64,000 nt of DNA from Pseudomonas citronellolis (GCF_900112375.1 NZ_FOLS01000028.1:54383-118382), one strand, 5' to 3'; counted from the first letter of the stretch, positions 1 to 8,562 are shown. Translations and numbers: made by a program. Notes: generated by a model not told the origin, from the letters alone.

Positions 1-888
1 GGTAAGATGCACGCCTGCGGGCATGACGGGCACACCGCCATCCTGCTCTGCGCGGCGCGCTACCTGGCGCAGACGCGCGCCTTCGACGGCACCCTCAACC
101 TGATCTTCCAGCCCGCCGAGGAAACCCTGGGCGGCGCGGTGGCGATGATGGAGGACGGCCTCTTCGAGCGCTTCCCCTGCGATGCCGTATACGCCCTGCA
201 CAACGCGCCGGGCCTGCCGGTGGGCTGCTTCCTGACCCGCGAGGGGCCGCTCACCGCCTCCAGCGACCGTGCCACCATCCGCCTGCTCGGCGTCGGTGGC
301 CACGGCGCCATGCCGCATGCGGCGAAGGACCCGGTGGTGGCCGCCGCCGAACTGGTGCTGGCGCTGCAGAGCATCGTCTCGCGCAACGTGCCTTCCAGCG
401 AGGTCGCGGTGATCACCGTCGGCGCCATCCACGCCGGCGAGGCGGCCAACGTGATTCCCGACCGGGCCGAACTGCGCCTGAGCGTCCGCGCCACCCGCCC
501 GGACGTGCGCCAGCTGCTGAAGCGGCGCATCGCCGAAGTCACCCAGGGGGTGGCGGCGGTACATGGCATCGAAGCGCAACTGGACTACGAGGAGCTGGTG
601 CCGGTGCTGGTCAACACCCCGGCCGAAACGCGCCTGCTGCGCCAGGTGGCGAGCGAACTGGTGGGCCCGCAGCGGCTGCTGTCCGAGCCGCCGGCGGGCT
701 TTCTCGGCAGCGAGGATTTCGCCTGGATGCTCGAACGCCGGCCGGGCTGCTACATCGCCCTGGGCAACGGCCAGAGCGGGCCGAGCGGCTGCATGGTGCA
801 CAACCCCGGCTACGACTTCAACGACGCGGCCATCCCCTTCGGCGCCAGCCTCTGGGTGCGCCTGGTCGAGACCTACCTGGCCGCCTGA
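1..888 (+). CDS. M20 family amidohydrolase (hippurate/N-acyl amino acid hydrolase type), 5' truncated
   Basis: The reading frame is open from the first base, so the N-terminus lies outside the window; 295 residues are visible. The metal-site signature GKMHACGHDGHTA sits at the very start, followed by FQPAEE (catalytic and metal-binding Glu) and FLGSEDFAWML near the C-terminus, the usual layout of the M20D hydrolases that release an amino acid from an N-acyl or benzoyl conjugate. The dimerisation (lid) domain falls between roughly residues 90 and 200. The stop codon touches the next gene, an MFS transporter, so the two are probably co-transcribed and the transporter may import the substrate. 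The exact substrate cannot be read from sequence; hippurate, indole-3-acetyl or other acyl amino acids are all possible. Confidence 0.85.
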   Translation, partial: GKMHACGHDGHTAILLCAARYLAQTRAFDGTLNLIFQPAEETLGGAVAMMEDGLFERFPCDAVYALHNAPGLPVGCFLTREGPLTASSDRATIRLLGVGGHGAMPHAAKDPVVAAAELVLALQSIVSRNVPSSEVAVITVGAIHAGEAANVIPDRAELRLSVRATRPDVRQLLKRRIAEVTQGVAAVHGIEAQLDYEELVPVLVNTPAETRLLRQVASELVGPQRLLSEPPAGFLGSEDFAWMLERRPGCYIALGNGQSGPSGCMVHNPGYDFNDAAIPFGASLWVRLVETYLAA

Positions 889-905
889 TGGCCAATGGAG
901 CAACG

Positions 906-2174
906 ATGCGCAACGCACGCCGTACCCTGGTGCTGGTCCTGCTGATGCTGGTGATGGTCATCAGCGTGATGGACAAGACCATCTTCGCCTTCGCCGGGGC
1001 GCAGATCATCGACGAGTTGAAGCTGACGCCGAGCGAGTTCGGTTTCATCGGCAGCGCCTTCTTCTTCCTCTACTCGGTCTCCGGAGTGCTGGTGGGGTTC
1101 CTCGCCAACCGCTTCCCGACCCGCTGGATCCTCTTCGGCATGTCGCTGGTGTGGATGCTGGCGCAGCTGCTGGTCAGCTTCAGCAGCGGCTTCGCCGCGC
1201 TGGTGGCCAGCCGCCTGCTGCTGGGCGCCGGCACCGGGCCGGGCACGGCGGTGACCCAGCACGCGGTGTTCAAGTGGTTCGGCCCGCGCGAGCGGGTGCT
1301 GCCCGCGTCGCTGATCCAGGTGTCGATCATGCTCGGCGCGGTGCTCGGCGCGCTGACCCTGCCGCTGGCCATCCAGCACCTGGGCTGGCGCATGGCCTAC
1401 CTGGCGCTGGCGCTCATCGGCCTGCTGTGGATGCTCGCCTGGCTGGCCTTCGGCCGCGAGGGCAGCCACGCCGAAGTGGACGGCGAAGAAAGCGGCCAGC
1501 GCCTGCCGTACCGGCGCCTGCTGCTCAACCGCACCTTCCTCTGGATCACCCTGCTGGGCTTCCTCGGCTACCTGCCCAACGCGCTGGTCTACAGCTGGGT
1601 GCCGGTGTACCTGCAGAAGGGCCTGGGCATGACGCCGCTGCAATCGGGCTACACGGTGATGGCGGCGACCCTCGGCGTGATCGTGTTCAACCTCGGCGTT
1701 TCGGCCTGGTCGCAGCGCCTGCTCAAGCGCGGCGTGCCGGTGCAGACCGCGCTGGTGCGCCTGCCGGTGGTCTGCGCGATCCTCGCCGGCGCGGCTTTCG
1801 TCGGCCTCGGCGGTTTCCACGGCAACCTGCCGGCGGTGATCGGCCTGTACCTGGCCGGCTGCGTGCTGATCAACCTGCTGCCGACCTTCTGCAACACCAT
1901 AGTGGCGCACATCGCGCCGCCGGCGCAGCGCGGCTCCATGCTGGCCATCCACATCGGCGGCCTGACCAGCGCGGGCATGCTCGCGCCCTGGCTGATCGGC
2001 CAACTGGTGGAGTACAAGGGCGGCAACATCGCCCAGGGCTTCGAGCTGGGCCTGGGCCTGATCGGCGCCGCGGTGATCCTCTGCGCGCTGCTCGGCCTGC
2101 GCCTGATCGCCCCCGAGCGTACCCGCCAGGCGCTGCACGGCAACGCCGCCACGGACCTGCCCGCCACGGCATGA
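906..2174 (+). CDS. MFS transporter, probable organic anion/amino acid conjugate importer
   Basis: A 422-residue protein with about twelve hydrophobic segments and a charged central loop around residues 185-200 (REGSHAEVDGEESG), the standard major facilitator layout. The N-terminal segment MVISVMDKTIFAFAG followed by a loop carrying FLANRFPTR resembles the anion:cation symporter group. I place the start at the ATG at 906 because GGAG lies five bases upstream; an in-frame ATG at 888 overlaps the stop of the hydrolase gene but has no Shine-Dalgarno. Tight coupling to the M20 hydrolase implies uptake of the hydrolase substrate (inference). Confidence 0.85.
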   Translation: MRNARRTLVLVLLMLVMVISVMDKTIFAFAGAQIIDELKLTPSEFGFIGSAFFFLYSVSGVLVGFLANRFPTRWILFGMSLVWMLAQLLVSFSSGFAALVASRLLLGAGTGPGTAVTQHAVFKWFGPRERVLPASLIQVSIMLGAVLGALTLPLAIQHLGWRMAYLALALIGLLWMLAWLAFGREGSHAEVDGEESGQRLPYRRLLLNRTFLWITLLGFLGYLPNALVYSWVPVYLQKGLGMTPLQSGYTVMAATLGVIVFNLGVSAWSQRLLKRGVPVQTALVRLPVVCAILAGAAFVGLGGFHGNLPAVIGLYLAGCVLINLLPTFCNTIVAHIAPPAQRGSMLAIHIGGLTSAGMLAPWLIGQLVEYKGGNIAQGFELGLGLIGAAVILCALLGLRLIAPERTRQALHGNAATDLPATA

Positions 2175-2287
2175 GCCGCGGCGGCCGCCCATGAGCCGGC
2201 CGCCGGCCCCCTGATCCCATCCCTTTCGCGCCTTCCGGGCGCGGGCCCGGCGGCCCGCGTTCCGGCTGCGCTCATCCCGGAGAGACG

Positions 2288-3370
2288 ATGAACCCGTCCG
2301 CCTGCTTCTCCCAGAGCTACGCCGAGGCGCGTGGCAAGTTCCTCGCGGCCTGTGCCGCCGCCGGCCTGGCCGTCGAATCCCATGACCACCCGCTGCCCGG
2401 GCGCGACGGCGAGCCGCTGGCCCTGGACGTGGCCCGCGACGGCCCGGAGGATGCCAGCCGATTGCTGATCATCAGCAGCGGCTGTCACGGCGTCGAAGGC
2501 TTCTGCGGTTCCGCCGTGCAGACCGCGATGCTGCGCGACCCGCATTGGCGGGTGCGTGTGCACGAAAGCGGCTGTGCCGTGCTCTACCTCCACGCGGTCA
2601 ACCCCTACGGCTTCTCCTGGTGGCGGCGCTGGACCCACGAGAACGTCGACCTCAACCGCAACTTCCTGGACTTTTCCGCGCCCCTGCCGGAGAACCCGGC
2701 CTACGCCCGTCTCGATCCGCTGCTGGTGCCACGCCGCTGGCCGTCGCGGCTGAGTCGTGCGCGCTTGCTGCTGCAGGTCCTGCGCCATGGCCGCCGGCAC
2801 CTGCAACAGGCCGTTTCCTGCGGCCAGAGCAGCCATCCGCACGGGCTCTTCTACGTCGGCGCCGAACCCACCTGGAGCAACGGCAAGGTGCGCCAGGTGC
2901 TGCGCCAACAGGGCCGGCGCTGCCGCGAGCTGGGCTGGATCGACCTGCATACCGGCCTCGGCCCCCGCGGGCACGGCGAGCGCATCCACTCCGGCGAAAA
3001 CACCGCGGCGTCGTTGGCCCGCTCCCGCGCCTGGTGGGGCGAGTCGGTGCGTTCGGCGGAGGAGGGCAACAGTGTGTCGGTGAGGCTCAACGGCAAGATG
3101 GTGCACGCCGCGCTGCAGGAATGCCCCCAGGCACGGCTGACCTCCATGACCCTGGAGTTCGGCACCCTGCCGGGATTGCAGGTGCTGGACGCGCTGCGCG
3201 CCGACCAGTGGCTGGCCCGCTCGCCGCAGGTGCCGGCGCACAAGGCCGGGCGCATCAAGCAGCAGTTGCGTGATGCCTTCTACGTGGACGCTGACGACTG
3301 GAAACGCCAGGTGCTGGAGCAGGCCTGCGAGGCGGCCTGGCTGGCGCTCCGGGGCCTGTGCGAGGCGTAG
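2288..3370 (+). CDS. DUF2817 / M14-like metallopeptidase family protein
   Basis: A 360-residue protein. Near residue 67 it has the GCHGVEGFCGS motif in which His67 and Glu70 are the expected zinc ligands. Further on are HENVDLNRNFLDF and IDLHTGLGPRGHGERI with the third ligand His, and a late TLEFGT Glu. This is the arrangement of the DUF2817 branch of carboxypeptidase A-like (M14) enzymes. No signal peptide is seen, so it is probably cytoplasmic. The start has GGAGA five bases upstream. It follows the hydrolase/MFS pair after 113 bases and may belong to the same catabolic unit, possibly trimming an imported amide or peptide; the substrate is unknown. Confidence 0.8.
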   Translation: MNPSACFSQSYAEARGKFLAACAAAGLAVESHDHPLPGRDGEPLALDVARDGPEDASRLLIISSGCHGVEGFCGSAVQTAMLRDPHWRVRVHESGCAVLYLHAVNPYGFSWWRRWTHENVDLNRNFLDFSAPLPENPAYARLDPLLVPRRWPSRLSRARLLLQVLRHGRRHLQQAVSCGQSSHPHGLFYVGAEPTWSNGKVRQVLRQQGRRCRELGWIDLHTGLGPRGHGERIHSGENTAASLARSRAWWGESVRSAEEGNSVSVRLNGKMVHAALQECPQARLTSMTLEFGTLPGLQVLDALRADQWLARSPQVPAHKAGRIKQQLRDAFYVDADDWKRQVLEQACEAAWLALRGLCEA

Positions 3371-3397
3371 CTTCGAAGGGGCCGGTTTGGCGATCGG

Positions 3398-3765
3398 TCA
3401 GGAATCGTTGCGGTTGCGGCGTTCCATGAAGAATCGCCACTCCTCCTGGATGGTTTCGTAAGGCACATAGACGCTGAGCTTCCTGTCGTTCTGCCGGGCA
3501 CCCATTCTCGGGGTTTGAACTTCAGCGCCGGGCGGGCCTGCTCCTGGGATCGGAAAGCCAACAGCAGGTCTTCTCCGGAGCGTTCGGCAACCAGCGCATC
3601 GCTCAGGGAAGCATGCTGGGGCTCCTGCAATAGGTACAGGTTGCCAGGCTTGCTCATCAGGACTTGTTCAGGCGCGGCCTGGCTTGCATCCAGGGTATAT
3701 GCCTGTATGAGGGAGTCTTCGGTCACGACCGAGAAATTTATTTTGCTATCGATCAGATTTTTCAT
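3398..3765 (-). pseudogene. Small hypothetical gene broken by a single-base frameshift
   Basis: On the minus strand an ATG at 3765 opens a sensible sequence (MKNLIDSKINFSVVTEDSLI... to ...RPALKFKP), after which the frame turns into low-complexity Ser/Thr/Arg sequence. Moving to the next frame at the GGGG run at 3510-3513 restores a good protein tail, RMGARQNDRKLSVYVPYE followed by ETIQEEWRFFMERRNRNDS and a stop at 3398-3400. The combined product would be about 122 residues. Either one base was lost from the G run, or this is a homopolymer sequencing error. I do not recognise the family. The segment is less GC-rich than its neighbours and overlaps nothing else. Confidence 0.6.
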
Positions 3766-4637
3766 TTAGGTACGGATAGTCAGATAGTTACAGGGTCAAC
3801 CCTCTTCCCGCATCCTGCAGCAGGCGCGAACCCACAAGCGTCTCGAAAAGTGCCAATGCCCGCGGGGCGGGCGACATGAGTCTTCGGGGTCGCTTTCGGC
3901 GCTTGAGAAACAGTTCTCCGGTGGATTTCCGAAGGAGAAATTCAGCGCTGATCTGTTTAGAAGAAGTTGCGTCGTCTTGCGGGGAGAAGAGTAGGGCCGC
4001 GCCCTGCGGGGCAGGTATCTGACGAGTTCTAAAATGGCCTGGATCGGCGCCTTACTTTTCGTCAATTCGATATGCCGGGATCGCGCAGCCTGCGGGATGG
4101 CCGCCTCGGAAAAGGCCGTTCCATGCGCCTCCGCTGGCGGTGATATCGGGATCGGCTTGATGGCCGCCGCTACTGGGTCGATGCACTTCCTGCGCGCTTT
4201 CTGAAGTCAATGTCCGCTGATAGGCCTGGAAGATAATCCGTGTTCTTCCAGTCAGGGCTGTTGGGGGCCGGGTTCAAGATGATCGTGGTGTGTAGTGGCA
4301 AGGAGGGTTGGCCGCTACTTCTGTCCGCAGCCTGGGGTGGTCGTACTTGGCGGAATCGTGGAGCGAAGAATTCAGACGGCATCGCATGGTGTTGCCGGAG
4401 TTCACCTGGATACCATCCTGGCTGCCCGGAACCGGTTCGGGACCTGCCGATAGCATTTGCTTGGCTTGAAACAAGTTGAATAGCGCCGGTCTTGCCTCGT
4501 GGATATTTCGAGAAAAAGACTCCAGGAAATGGAACTTCGCCCCTGTCGTGGATGAAAGATTCACACTCGTTCATCTGGTGTGGGTCTTCGGCTGTTGCTT
4601 GAACCTGTGCCCTGTATTTATTGAAAGGATCGCGTGA
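3766..4637. other. 872-bp coding-poor region upstream of oprF
   Basis: No convincing gene on either strand. Base composition is lower in GC than the surroundings and third-position GC bias is lost, so the short open frames here look accidental. One minus-strand stretch near 3787-3870 reads MSPAPRALALFETLVGSRLL and could be a remnant of a decayed gene continuing the broken gene next to it. The last 100 bases must carry the oprF promoter and leader, and AAAGGA at 4624-4629 is the oprF ribosome binding site; I could not pick a single clear -35/-10 pair. Confidence 0.5.
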
Positions 4638-5696
4638 ATGAAATTGAGAAACACCTTAGGCGTCGTTGTGGGTGCCGTGGTCGCCTTGTCTGCCATGGAT
4701 GGCTTCGCCCAAGGCCGGAATTCGGTCGAGGTCGAGGCTTTCGGCAAGCGCTACTTCACCGACAGCAATCGCAACATGCAGAACGGCGACCTGTACGGCG
4801 GCTCCCTCGGCTACTTCCTGACCGACGACGTCGAGCTGGCGCTGTCCTACGGTGAATACCACGACCTCCGCGGCACCTCCTCGAGCGGCAATGCCAAGGT
4901 GCGTGGCAGCCTGGCCTCGCTGGACGCCATCTACCACTTCGGCGCTCCCGGCGCGGGCCTGCGCCCGTACCTCTCCGCCGGCATCGGCCACCAGAGCCTG
5001 ACCGACGTCAACAGCGGAGACGGACGCCGCCGCAACCTGACCATGGCCAACATCGGCGCCGGCCTGAAGTACTACTTCACCGAGAACTTCTATGCCAGGG
5101 CCGGCCTCGACGGCCAGTACGGCATGGAAAGGCGTGAAAGCGGCCACCAGGGCGAGTGGATGGCCGGCGTCGGCGTCGGCCTGAACTTCGGCGGCGGTTC
5201 CAAGCCGGCCCCGGCTCCGGAGCCGGTCGCCGACGTCTGCTCCGACGAAGACCACGACGGCGTCTGCGACAACGTCGACAAGTGCCCGAACACCCCGGCC
5301 AACGTCACCGTCGACGCCAGCGGCTGCCCGGTCGTGGCCGAGGCCGTGCGCGTCCAGCTGGACGTCAAGTTCGACTTCGACAAGTCCAGGGTCAAGCAGA
5401 ACAGCTACGTGGACATCAAGAACCTGGCCGACTTCATGAAGCAGTACCCGTCCACCTCCACCACCGTTGAAGGCCACACCGACTCCGTCGGCACCGACGC
5501 CTACAACCAGAGGCTGTCCGAGCGTCGTGCCAACGCCGTTCGTGACGTGCTGGTCAACGAGTACGGCGTGGAAGGCGGCCGCGTGAGCGCCGTGGGTTAT
5601 GGTGAGAGCCGTCCGGTCGCTGACAACGGCACCGCCGAAGGCCGCGCCGTCAACCGTCGCGTGGAAGCCGAAGTGGAAGCCCAGGCCAAGCAGTGA
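4638..5696 (+). CDS. oprF: Major outer membrane porin OprF (OmpA family)
   Basis: A 352-residue protein matching the known P. aeruginosa OprF almost throughout, as remembered. It has a signal peptide (1-24, ending GFA) and an eight-stranded barrel at about 25-185 (SVEVEAFGKRYFTDS, FLTDDVELALSYGEYHD). A Pro-Ala linker follows, then the four-Cys calcium-type loop at about 198-232 (DVCSDEDHDGVCDN, DKCPNTP, GCP). A C-terminal OmpA peptidoglycan-binding domain (VEGHTDSVGTDAYNQRLSE) completes it. It anchors the outer membrane to peptidoglycan and forms a slow general porin. AAAGGA nine bases before the ATG supports the start. In P. aeruginosa oprF sits next to sigX; here no sigX is seen within the 1.3 kb upstream, so this is either a relocated oprF or a paralogue. 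Confidence 0.95.
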   Translation: MKLRNTLGVVVGAVVALSAMDGFAQGRNSVEVEAFGKRYFTDSNRNMQNGDLYGGSLGYFLTDDVELALSYGEYHDLRGTSSSGNAKVRGSLASLDAIYHFGAPGAGLRPYLSAGIGHQSLTDVNSGDGRRRNLTMANIGAGLKYYFTENFYARAGLDGQYGMERRESGHQGEWMAGVGVGLNFGGGSKPAPAPEPVADVCSDEDHDGVCDNVDKCPNTPANVTVDASGCPVVAEAVRVQLDVKFDFDKSRVKQNSYVDIKNLADFMKQYPSTSTTVEGHTDSVGTDAYNQRLSERRANAVRDVLVNEYGVEGGRVSAVGYGESRPVADNGTAEGRAVNRRVEAEVEAQAKQ

Positions 5697-5725
5697 TCGG
5701 CCTGAGCTGACGAGTCAGCCCGATC
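5695..5725 (+). terminator. Possible hairpin at the 3' end of oprF
   Basis: Arms GATCGGCCTGA (5695-5705) and TCAGCCCGATC (5715-5725) pair over 11 bases with one mismatch and start inside the oprF stop codon. No U tract follows, so it may stabilise the 3' end or be factor-dependent rather than an intrinsic terminator. Confidence 0.35.
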
Positions 5726-6042
5726 TAGGCTGCAATGCCGTTCACTCAAGCGGAGCAGCCTTTCCATCCACTGGATCGGGATCTTCACCGTCCAGGACCT
5801 CGATGGCCCTGGGCGGTGATCCAGCAGCAAACCCCCGATACCAGCCCTCAACGCAGGCAAACGCCTTTCCATCGGCCAAACGCATCCCGCCACGCCGGCT
5901 GGGGCTCGGTTGGGCCTCCGCAGAAGATCGGCAACCCAGGCCTGCGCCCTCGGCTCCACGGGCGCTCCCGGCGCTATTCCGTTGGTTTCACTGCGTCTAC
6001 GCCCGCACCTGGGCGGTGATATTCCCGATGGCGCCGATTCCG
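5726..6042. other. Intergenic region between convergent oprF and the NlpC/P60 gene
   Basis: About 320 bases without a credible gene. Open frames here lack codon bias and recognisable motifs, and I see no repeat or RNA structure beyond the hairpin at the oprF end. Confidence 0.5.
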
Positions 6043-6579
6043 TCAGCCGCTGAAATTGCGCGCGGTGACGTAGGCACGCTTCCAGTAGGGGAAGGCGAGG
6101 GAGTCGATGCGGATCTTCTTGCACGTGCTGGGGGCGTGAATGAAGCGGTTGTCGCCGATGTAGAGGCCGACGTGGCTGACTCTATCGCTGCCGTTGTGGC
6201 TGAAGAACACGGCGTCGCCAGGTTGTAGTTCGTGGCGGGCGATAGTCGCGTCGCGCCGCGCAATCATCGACCGGGTGGTGCGTGGCAGGCGCTGGTCGGC
6301 GACGCTGCGATACAGGTAGACCAGCAGGCCGCTGCAATCGAACCCGGTTTCCTCCGATTCGCCGCCCCAGCGGTAGCGCTGGCCGACGAGCTGGTGCGCG
6401 CGGGCGACGATGAGCTGGCGCGTGTCCGGATTGACGGCGCCGGGCTGGCCCGTCGGTGCCTGCTGGGCCGATGCGGGCGCGTAGCGGCGCCACTGCGGGA
6501 TACCGAGGTCATCGGCGTGGGCGAGGGGAACGATCAGCACGAGAAGTAAAAGAGCGATAAACCAATGAAGAGCACGCAT
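6043..6579 (-). CDS. Secreted NlpC/P60 family cell-wall hydrolase
   Basis: A 178-residue protein with a signal peptide (1-22, hydrophobic core then AHA). The C-terminal NlpC/P60 domain, from about residue 53, has the catalytic Cys82 in GFDCSGLLVYLY and His136 in SHVGLYIG. The third polar residue is His148 in RFIHAPS. Enzymes of this family cut the D-gamma-Glu-DAP (or similar) bond of peptidoglycan stem peptides in the periplasm. A Pro/Gln-rich linker separates signal and catalytic domain. It is transcribed away from the DUF4124 gene at 6923 and toward oprF. Spr/MepS-like roles are possible, but it is shorter and lacks the MepS lipobox. Confidence 0.88.
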   Translation of the reverse strand: MRALHWFIALLLLVLIVPLAHADDLGIPQWRRYAPASAQQAPTGQPGAVNPDTRQLIVARAHQLVGQRYRWGGESEETGFDCSGLLVYLYRSVADQRLPRTTRSMIARRDATIARHELQPGDAVFFSHNGSDRVSHVGLYIGDNRFIHAPSTCKKIRIDSLAFPYWKRAYVTARNFSG

Positions 6580-6922
6580 TTCGGAACACTACGGGGTGAA
6601 GGTTGAGTCGTGGCGCAATCCTTCTGCTGGCAAGCCTGCACCAGGCCCTGGTCCGCGCGGACGAGGGAGGCATGGGTGATGCAGGGCTGGCCGCTACTTC
6701 CCTGGTAGCTGCTGGGGCTCTCCAGTATTCGTGCCGGCCAGGGCAGGCCGTGGCGGCGGGGCAGGTGCGGGATCGGTGAAGGGACGCTGGCAGAAAGCAC
6801 GGAGCCCCCGGGCGTGGGTTATTCCTGGCGATGCGGTTAGGATTTCGTGTATCGGCCTTGGAACTTTCGCCGGCGCGGCGGTCTGAGGTGTCAATCTGCC
6901 ATTGATCAGCCAGGGAGGCTGT
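6580..6922. other. Divergent promoter region between NlpC/P60 and DUF4124 genes
   Basis: A 343-base gap between two divergent genes, so it must hold both promoters. GGGAGG at 6913-6918 is the strong ribosome binding site of the rightward gene. I found no clear operator, repeat or RNA. Confidence 0.4.
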
Positions 6923-7495
6923 ATGAAGGGTGTTCTCGTTGCTGTTCCGCTGCTGTTCTGCGCCGCCTGGGCGCAGGCGGATACGATCTACAAATGCGTC
7001 GATGCGCAGGGCAAGGTGACTTTCACCAAGCAGGCCTGCCCCAACGGCGGCAACGCCGGCGTCGAGCTGAACGTGGAGAACCGCCGGCCCAGTGGCGGCG
7101 GCGAGGGGGCGGTGATGGCGCAGCCGGCGCTTCAGGCGCCGGCTACGGATTACGCCCCGGCGGGGGCCTATCCGGCGCAGCAGCCGGCGGCCCCGGCCCC
7201 GGCGCCGGCCGGCGGCACGCGGGTGACCGTGGTGGGCGGCTCGGAGGAGCGGCCGGGCTGCTCCACCGGGCTTTCCGAGCGCGACCTGCGGACCGCCATG
7301 GTGCGCAAGGAGATCGTCCCGGGCATGAGCCGCAAGGAAATCGAGAGCATGTTCGGCACCCCGAGCAAGCAGGCCAGCGCCCACGGCGCCGGCAGCAGCA
7401 CCTACTGGAACGACAAGTACCTGAACTTCTTCAGCATCAACTACGACGCCAATGGCTGCGTGGTGAACAGCTACCAGTCCGGTTCATCTCAATAA
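6923..7495 (+). CDS. DUF4124 domain-containing exported protein
   Basis: A 190-residue protein starting at the ATG preceded by GGGAGG; an upstream in-frame ATG at 6902 would spoil the signal peptide. The signal peptide is residues 1-19 (ends WAQA) and is followed at once by DTIYKCVDAQGKVTFTKQACP, the hallmark of DUF4124. The middle is a Pro/Ala-rich linker. The last 75 residues (VPGMSRKEIESMFGTPSK ... YWNDKYLNFFSINYD ... GCVVNSY) resemble a BamE/SmpA-type fold, suggesting an envelope-located adaptor. No function is established for this combination. Confidence 0.75.
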   Translation: MKGVLVAVPLLFCAAWAQADTIYKCVDAQGKVTFTKQACPNGGNAGVELNVENRRPSGGGEGAVMAQPALQAPATDYAPAGAYPAQQPAAPAPAPAGGTRVTVVGGSEERPGCSTGLSERDLRTAMVRKEIVPGMSRKEIESMFGTPSKQASAHGAGSSTYWNDKYLNFFSINYDANGCVVNSYQSGSSQ

Positions 7496-7502
7496 GTCGG
7501 GT

Positions 7503-7877
7503 TTATCGAGGTGGAGACAGCAAGCGCTCGACCTCGATTGCCAGCTTTGTATCCGGACTGGAGATTCTCAGGCTTCTGGCCTGAAACTCGCCAAGGATCG
7601 GCAATGATCTCGACAGATATTGCCCTTTGACCGAAACGGAAAGCAGGGCACCTCGCTCTGCATTCAGGAAACCGGCCAGTGAAGTTGCACAAGGATCGGT
7701 CAGTTCGACCTGTATATAGGCATGCCGCTCAAGGTCGTGTGATACCTCGGAGCGTTTGACGCATTCTCGTGTCAGCAGATAGCTGCGATTCTCGACACTG
7801 AACAGAACCCCTTCTTCAGCTGTGCTGGCGCAGGCCGCAACCAGAAACATTGCGGAAAGCAGGATGGTCTTTTTCAT
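7503..7877 (-). CDS. Small predicted lipoprotein, unknown function
   Basis: A 124-residue protein with a short charged start, hydrophobic core and a lipobox ending at Cys16 (FLVAAC), followed by ASTAEEG, so probably lipid-anchored and, lacking Asp at +2, sent to the outer membrane. Two further Cys residues (RECVKR and DPCATS) could form a disulfide. It starts 12 bases after the stop of the 95-residue gene on the same strand, so both are probably one transcript. GC content is lower than neighbouring core genes. I do not recognise the family. Confidence 0.65.
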   Translation of the reverse strand: MKKTILLSAMFLVAACASTAEEGVLFSVENRSYLLTRECVKRSEVSHDLERHAYIQVELTDPCATSLAGFLNAERGALLSVSVKGQYLSRSLPILGEFQARSLRISSPDTKLAIEVERLLSPPR

Positions 7878-7888
7878 CTCGGTATTCC

Positions 7889-8176
7889 CTAACGAACGGT
7901 AATGGCAATCACTTGCCCGATGCTGTGGCTTCTGAACCTGATCCGAGATACACAGACGCAGATGCCGCTGGTGAAATTGTGTGTTCCCGGGCCAACGACG
8001 ATATCGCTCATTTCAGTGCCTCCCTGGAAATAGCGAATCTCGGCGTCGAAGGTCGAACTGCCTGAAATAGTTTCGAATTCGACTTTGTAAGAGAGTGGGC
8101 CCCCCATCTGTTCGCCGATGACTATCCAGGGTCCCCAGGCCCGCGCCGGCGGAGCCCAGCCTTCCAATTGGTTCAT
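7889..8176 (-). CDS. Hypothetical 95-residue beta-rich protein
   Basis: The start at 8176 is chosen because AAGGAG lies six bases upstream; an earlier ATG at 8206 has no such site. The protein (GWAPPARAWGPWIVIGEQMG ... SGSSTFDAEIRYFQGG ... GICVCVSRIRFRSHSIGQVI) has alternating hydrophobic and polar residues typical of a small beta sandwich, and no signal peptide. It is the first gene of a two-gene unit with the lipoprotein gene. The nearby Cys-Val-Cys may be structural. No family recognised; a small beta-sandwich binding or structural protein is a guess only. Confidence 0.5.
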   Translation of the reverse strand: MNQLEGWAPPARAWGPWIVIGEQMGGPLSYKVEFETISGSSTFDAEIRYFQGGTEMSDIVVGPGTHNFTSGICVCVSRIRFRSHSIGQVIAITVR

Positions 8177-8484
8177 GGACGTCTCCTTTTGCTGTTCTGA
8201 AGCCAAGGAGCCGAAAATGACATGTCGTTTGCTTTTGTCATGCCTTGCAGCATTGCATCCGATTATTCGCTTTTTATCTCGGATGGCCGGGGACTAGGCG
8301 CTGTAGGAATTGCTGTCGGGAACGCTAATTCCTCCGCCGGCTCTCCACTTCCTTGGTCGGCAGTGTCCTGTGCTCAGGGGCTCGGTAAGGCTGTGGATCG
8401 AATCGCAACAGTGCACCGCCTCGCAATGACGGCCACACTACCGACTAAGGGACGATAGCCGCGGCCGGCAAATGGTCGCCTAAT
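8177..8484. other. Intergenic region upstream of the chemoreceptor gene
   Basis: No supported gene. ATGACA (8217-8222) and TGTCAT (8236-8241) form a weak inverted repeat just upstream of the 95-residue gene and may mark its promoter or operator. A short rightward open frame at 8222-8458 has no ribosome binding site or codon bias. Confidence 0.4.
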
Positions 8485-8510
8485 GGCCCTGACAACAATA
8501 ATTCAGGGCC
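8485..8510 (+). promoter_or_regulatory. Leader hairpin with an A-rich (Hfq/Crc-type) loop before the chemoreceptor gene
   Basis: GGCCCTGA (8485-8492) and TCAGGGCC (8503-8510) are perfect complements, enclosing a 10-base loop that contains AACAATAA (8494-8501). That octamer fits the AAnAAnAA catabolite-activity motif bound by Hfq with Crc in pseudomonads. It lies 53 bases before the ATG. Whether it is transcribed is inferred. Confidence 0.4.
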
Positions 8511-8562
8511 TGCGCCAACCCGGGTGTTCCACGGGGCGGGCGATGGCTGGAGAGGTGCCCTC

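Noticed and set aside
4170..4574. A 134-codon minus-strand frame in the oprF upstream region
   Set aside because: No ribosome binding site, no codon bias, no recognisable sequence pattern; kept as non-coding.
8222..8458. A 78-codon + strand frame before the chemoreceptor gene
   Set aside because: No Shine-Dalgarno, a composition unlike real proteins, and it covers putative promoter DNA.
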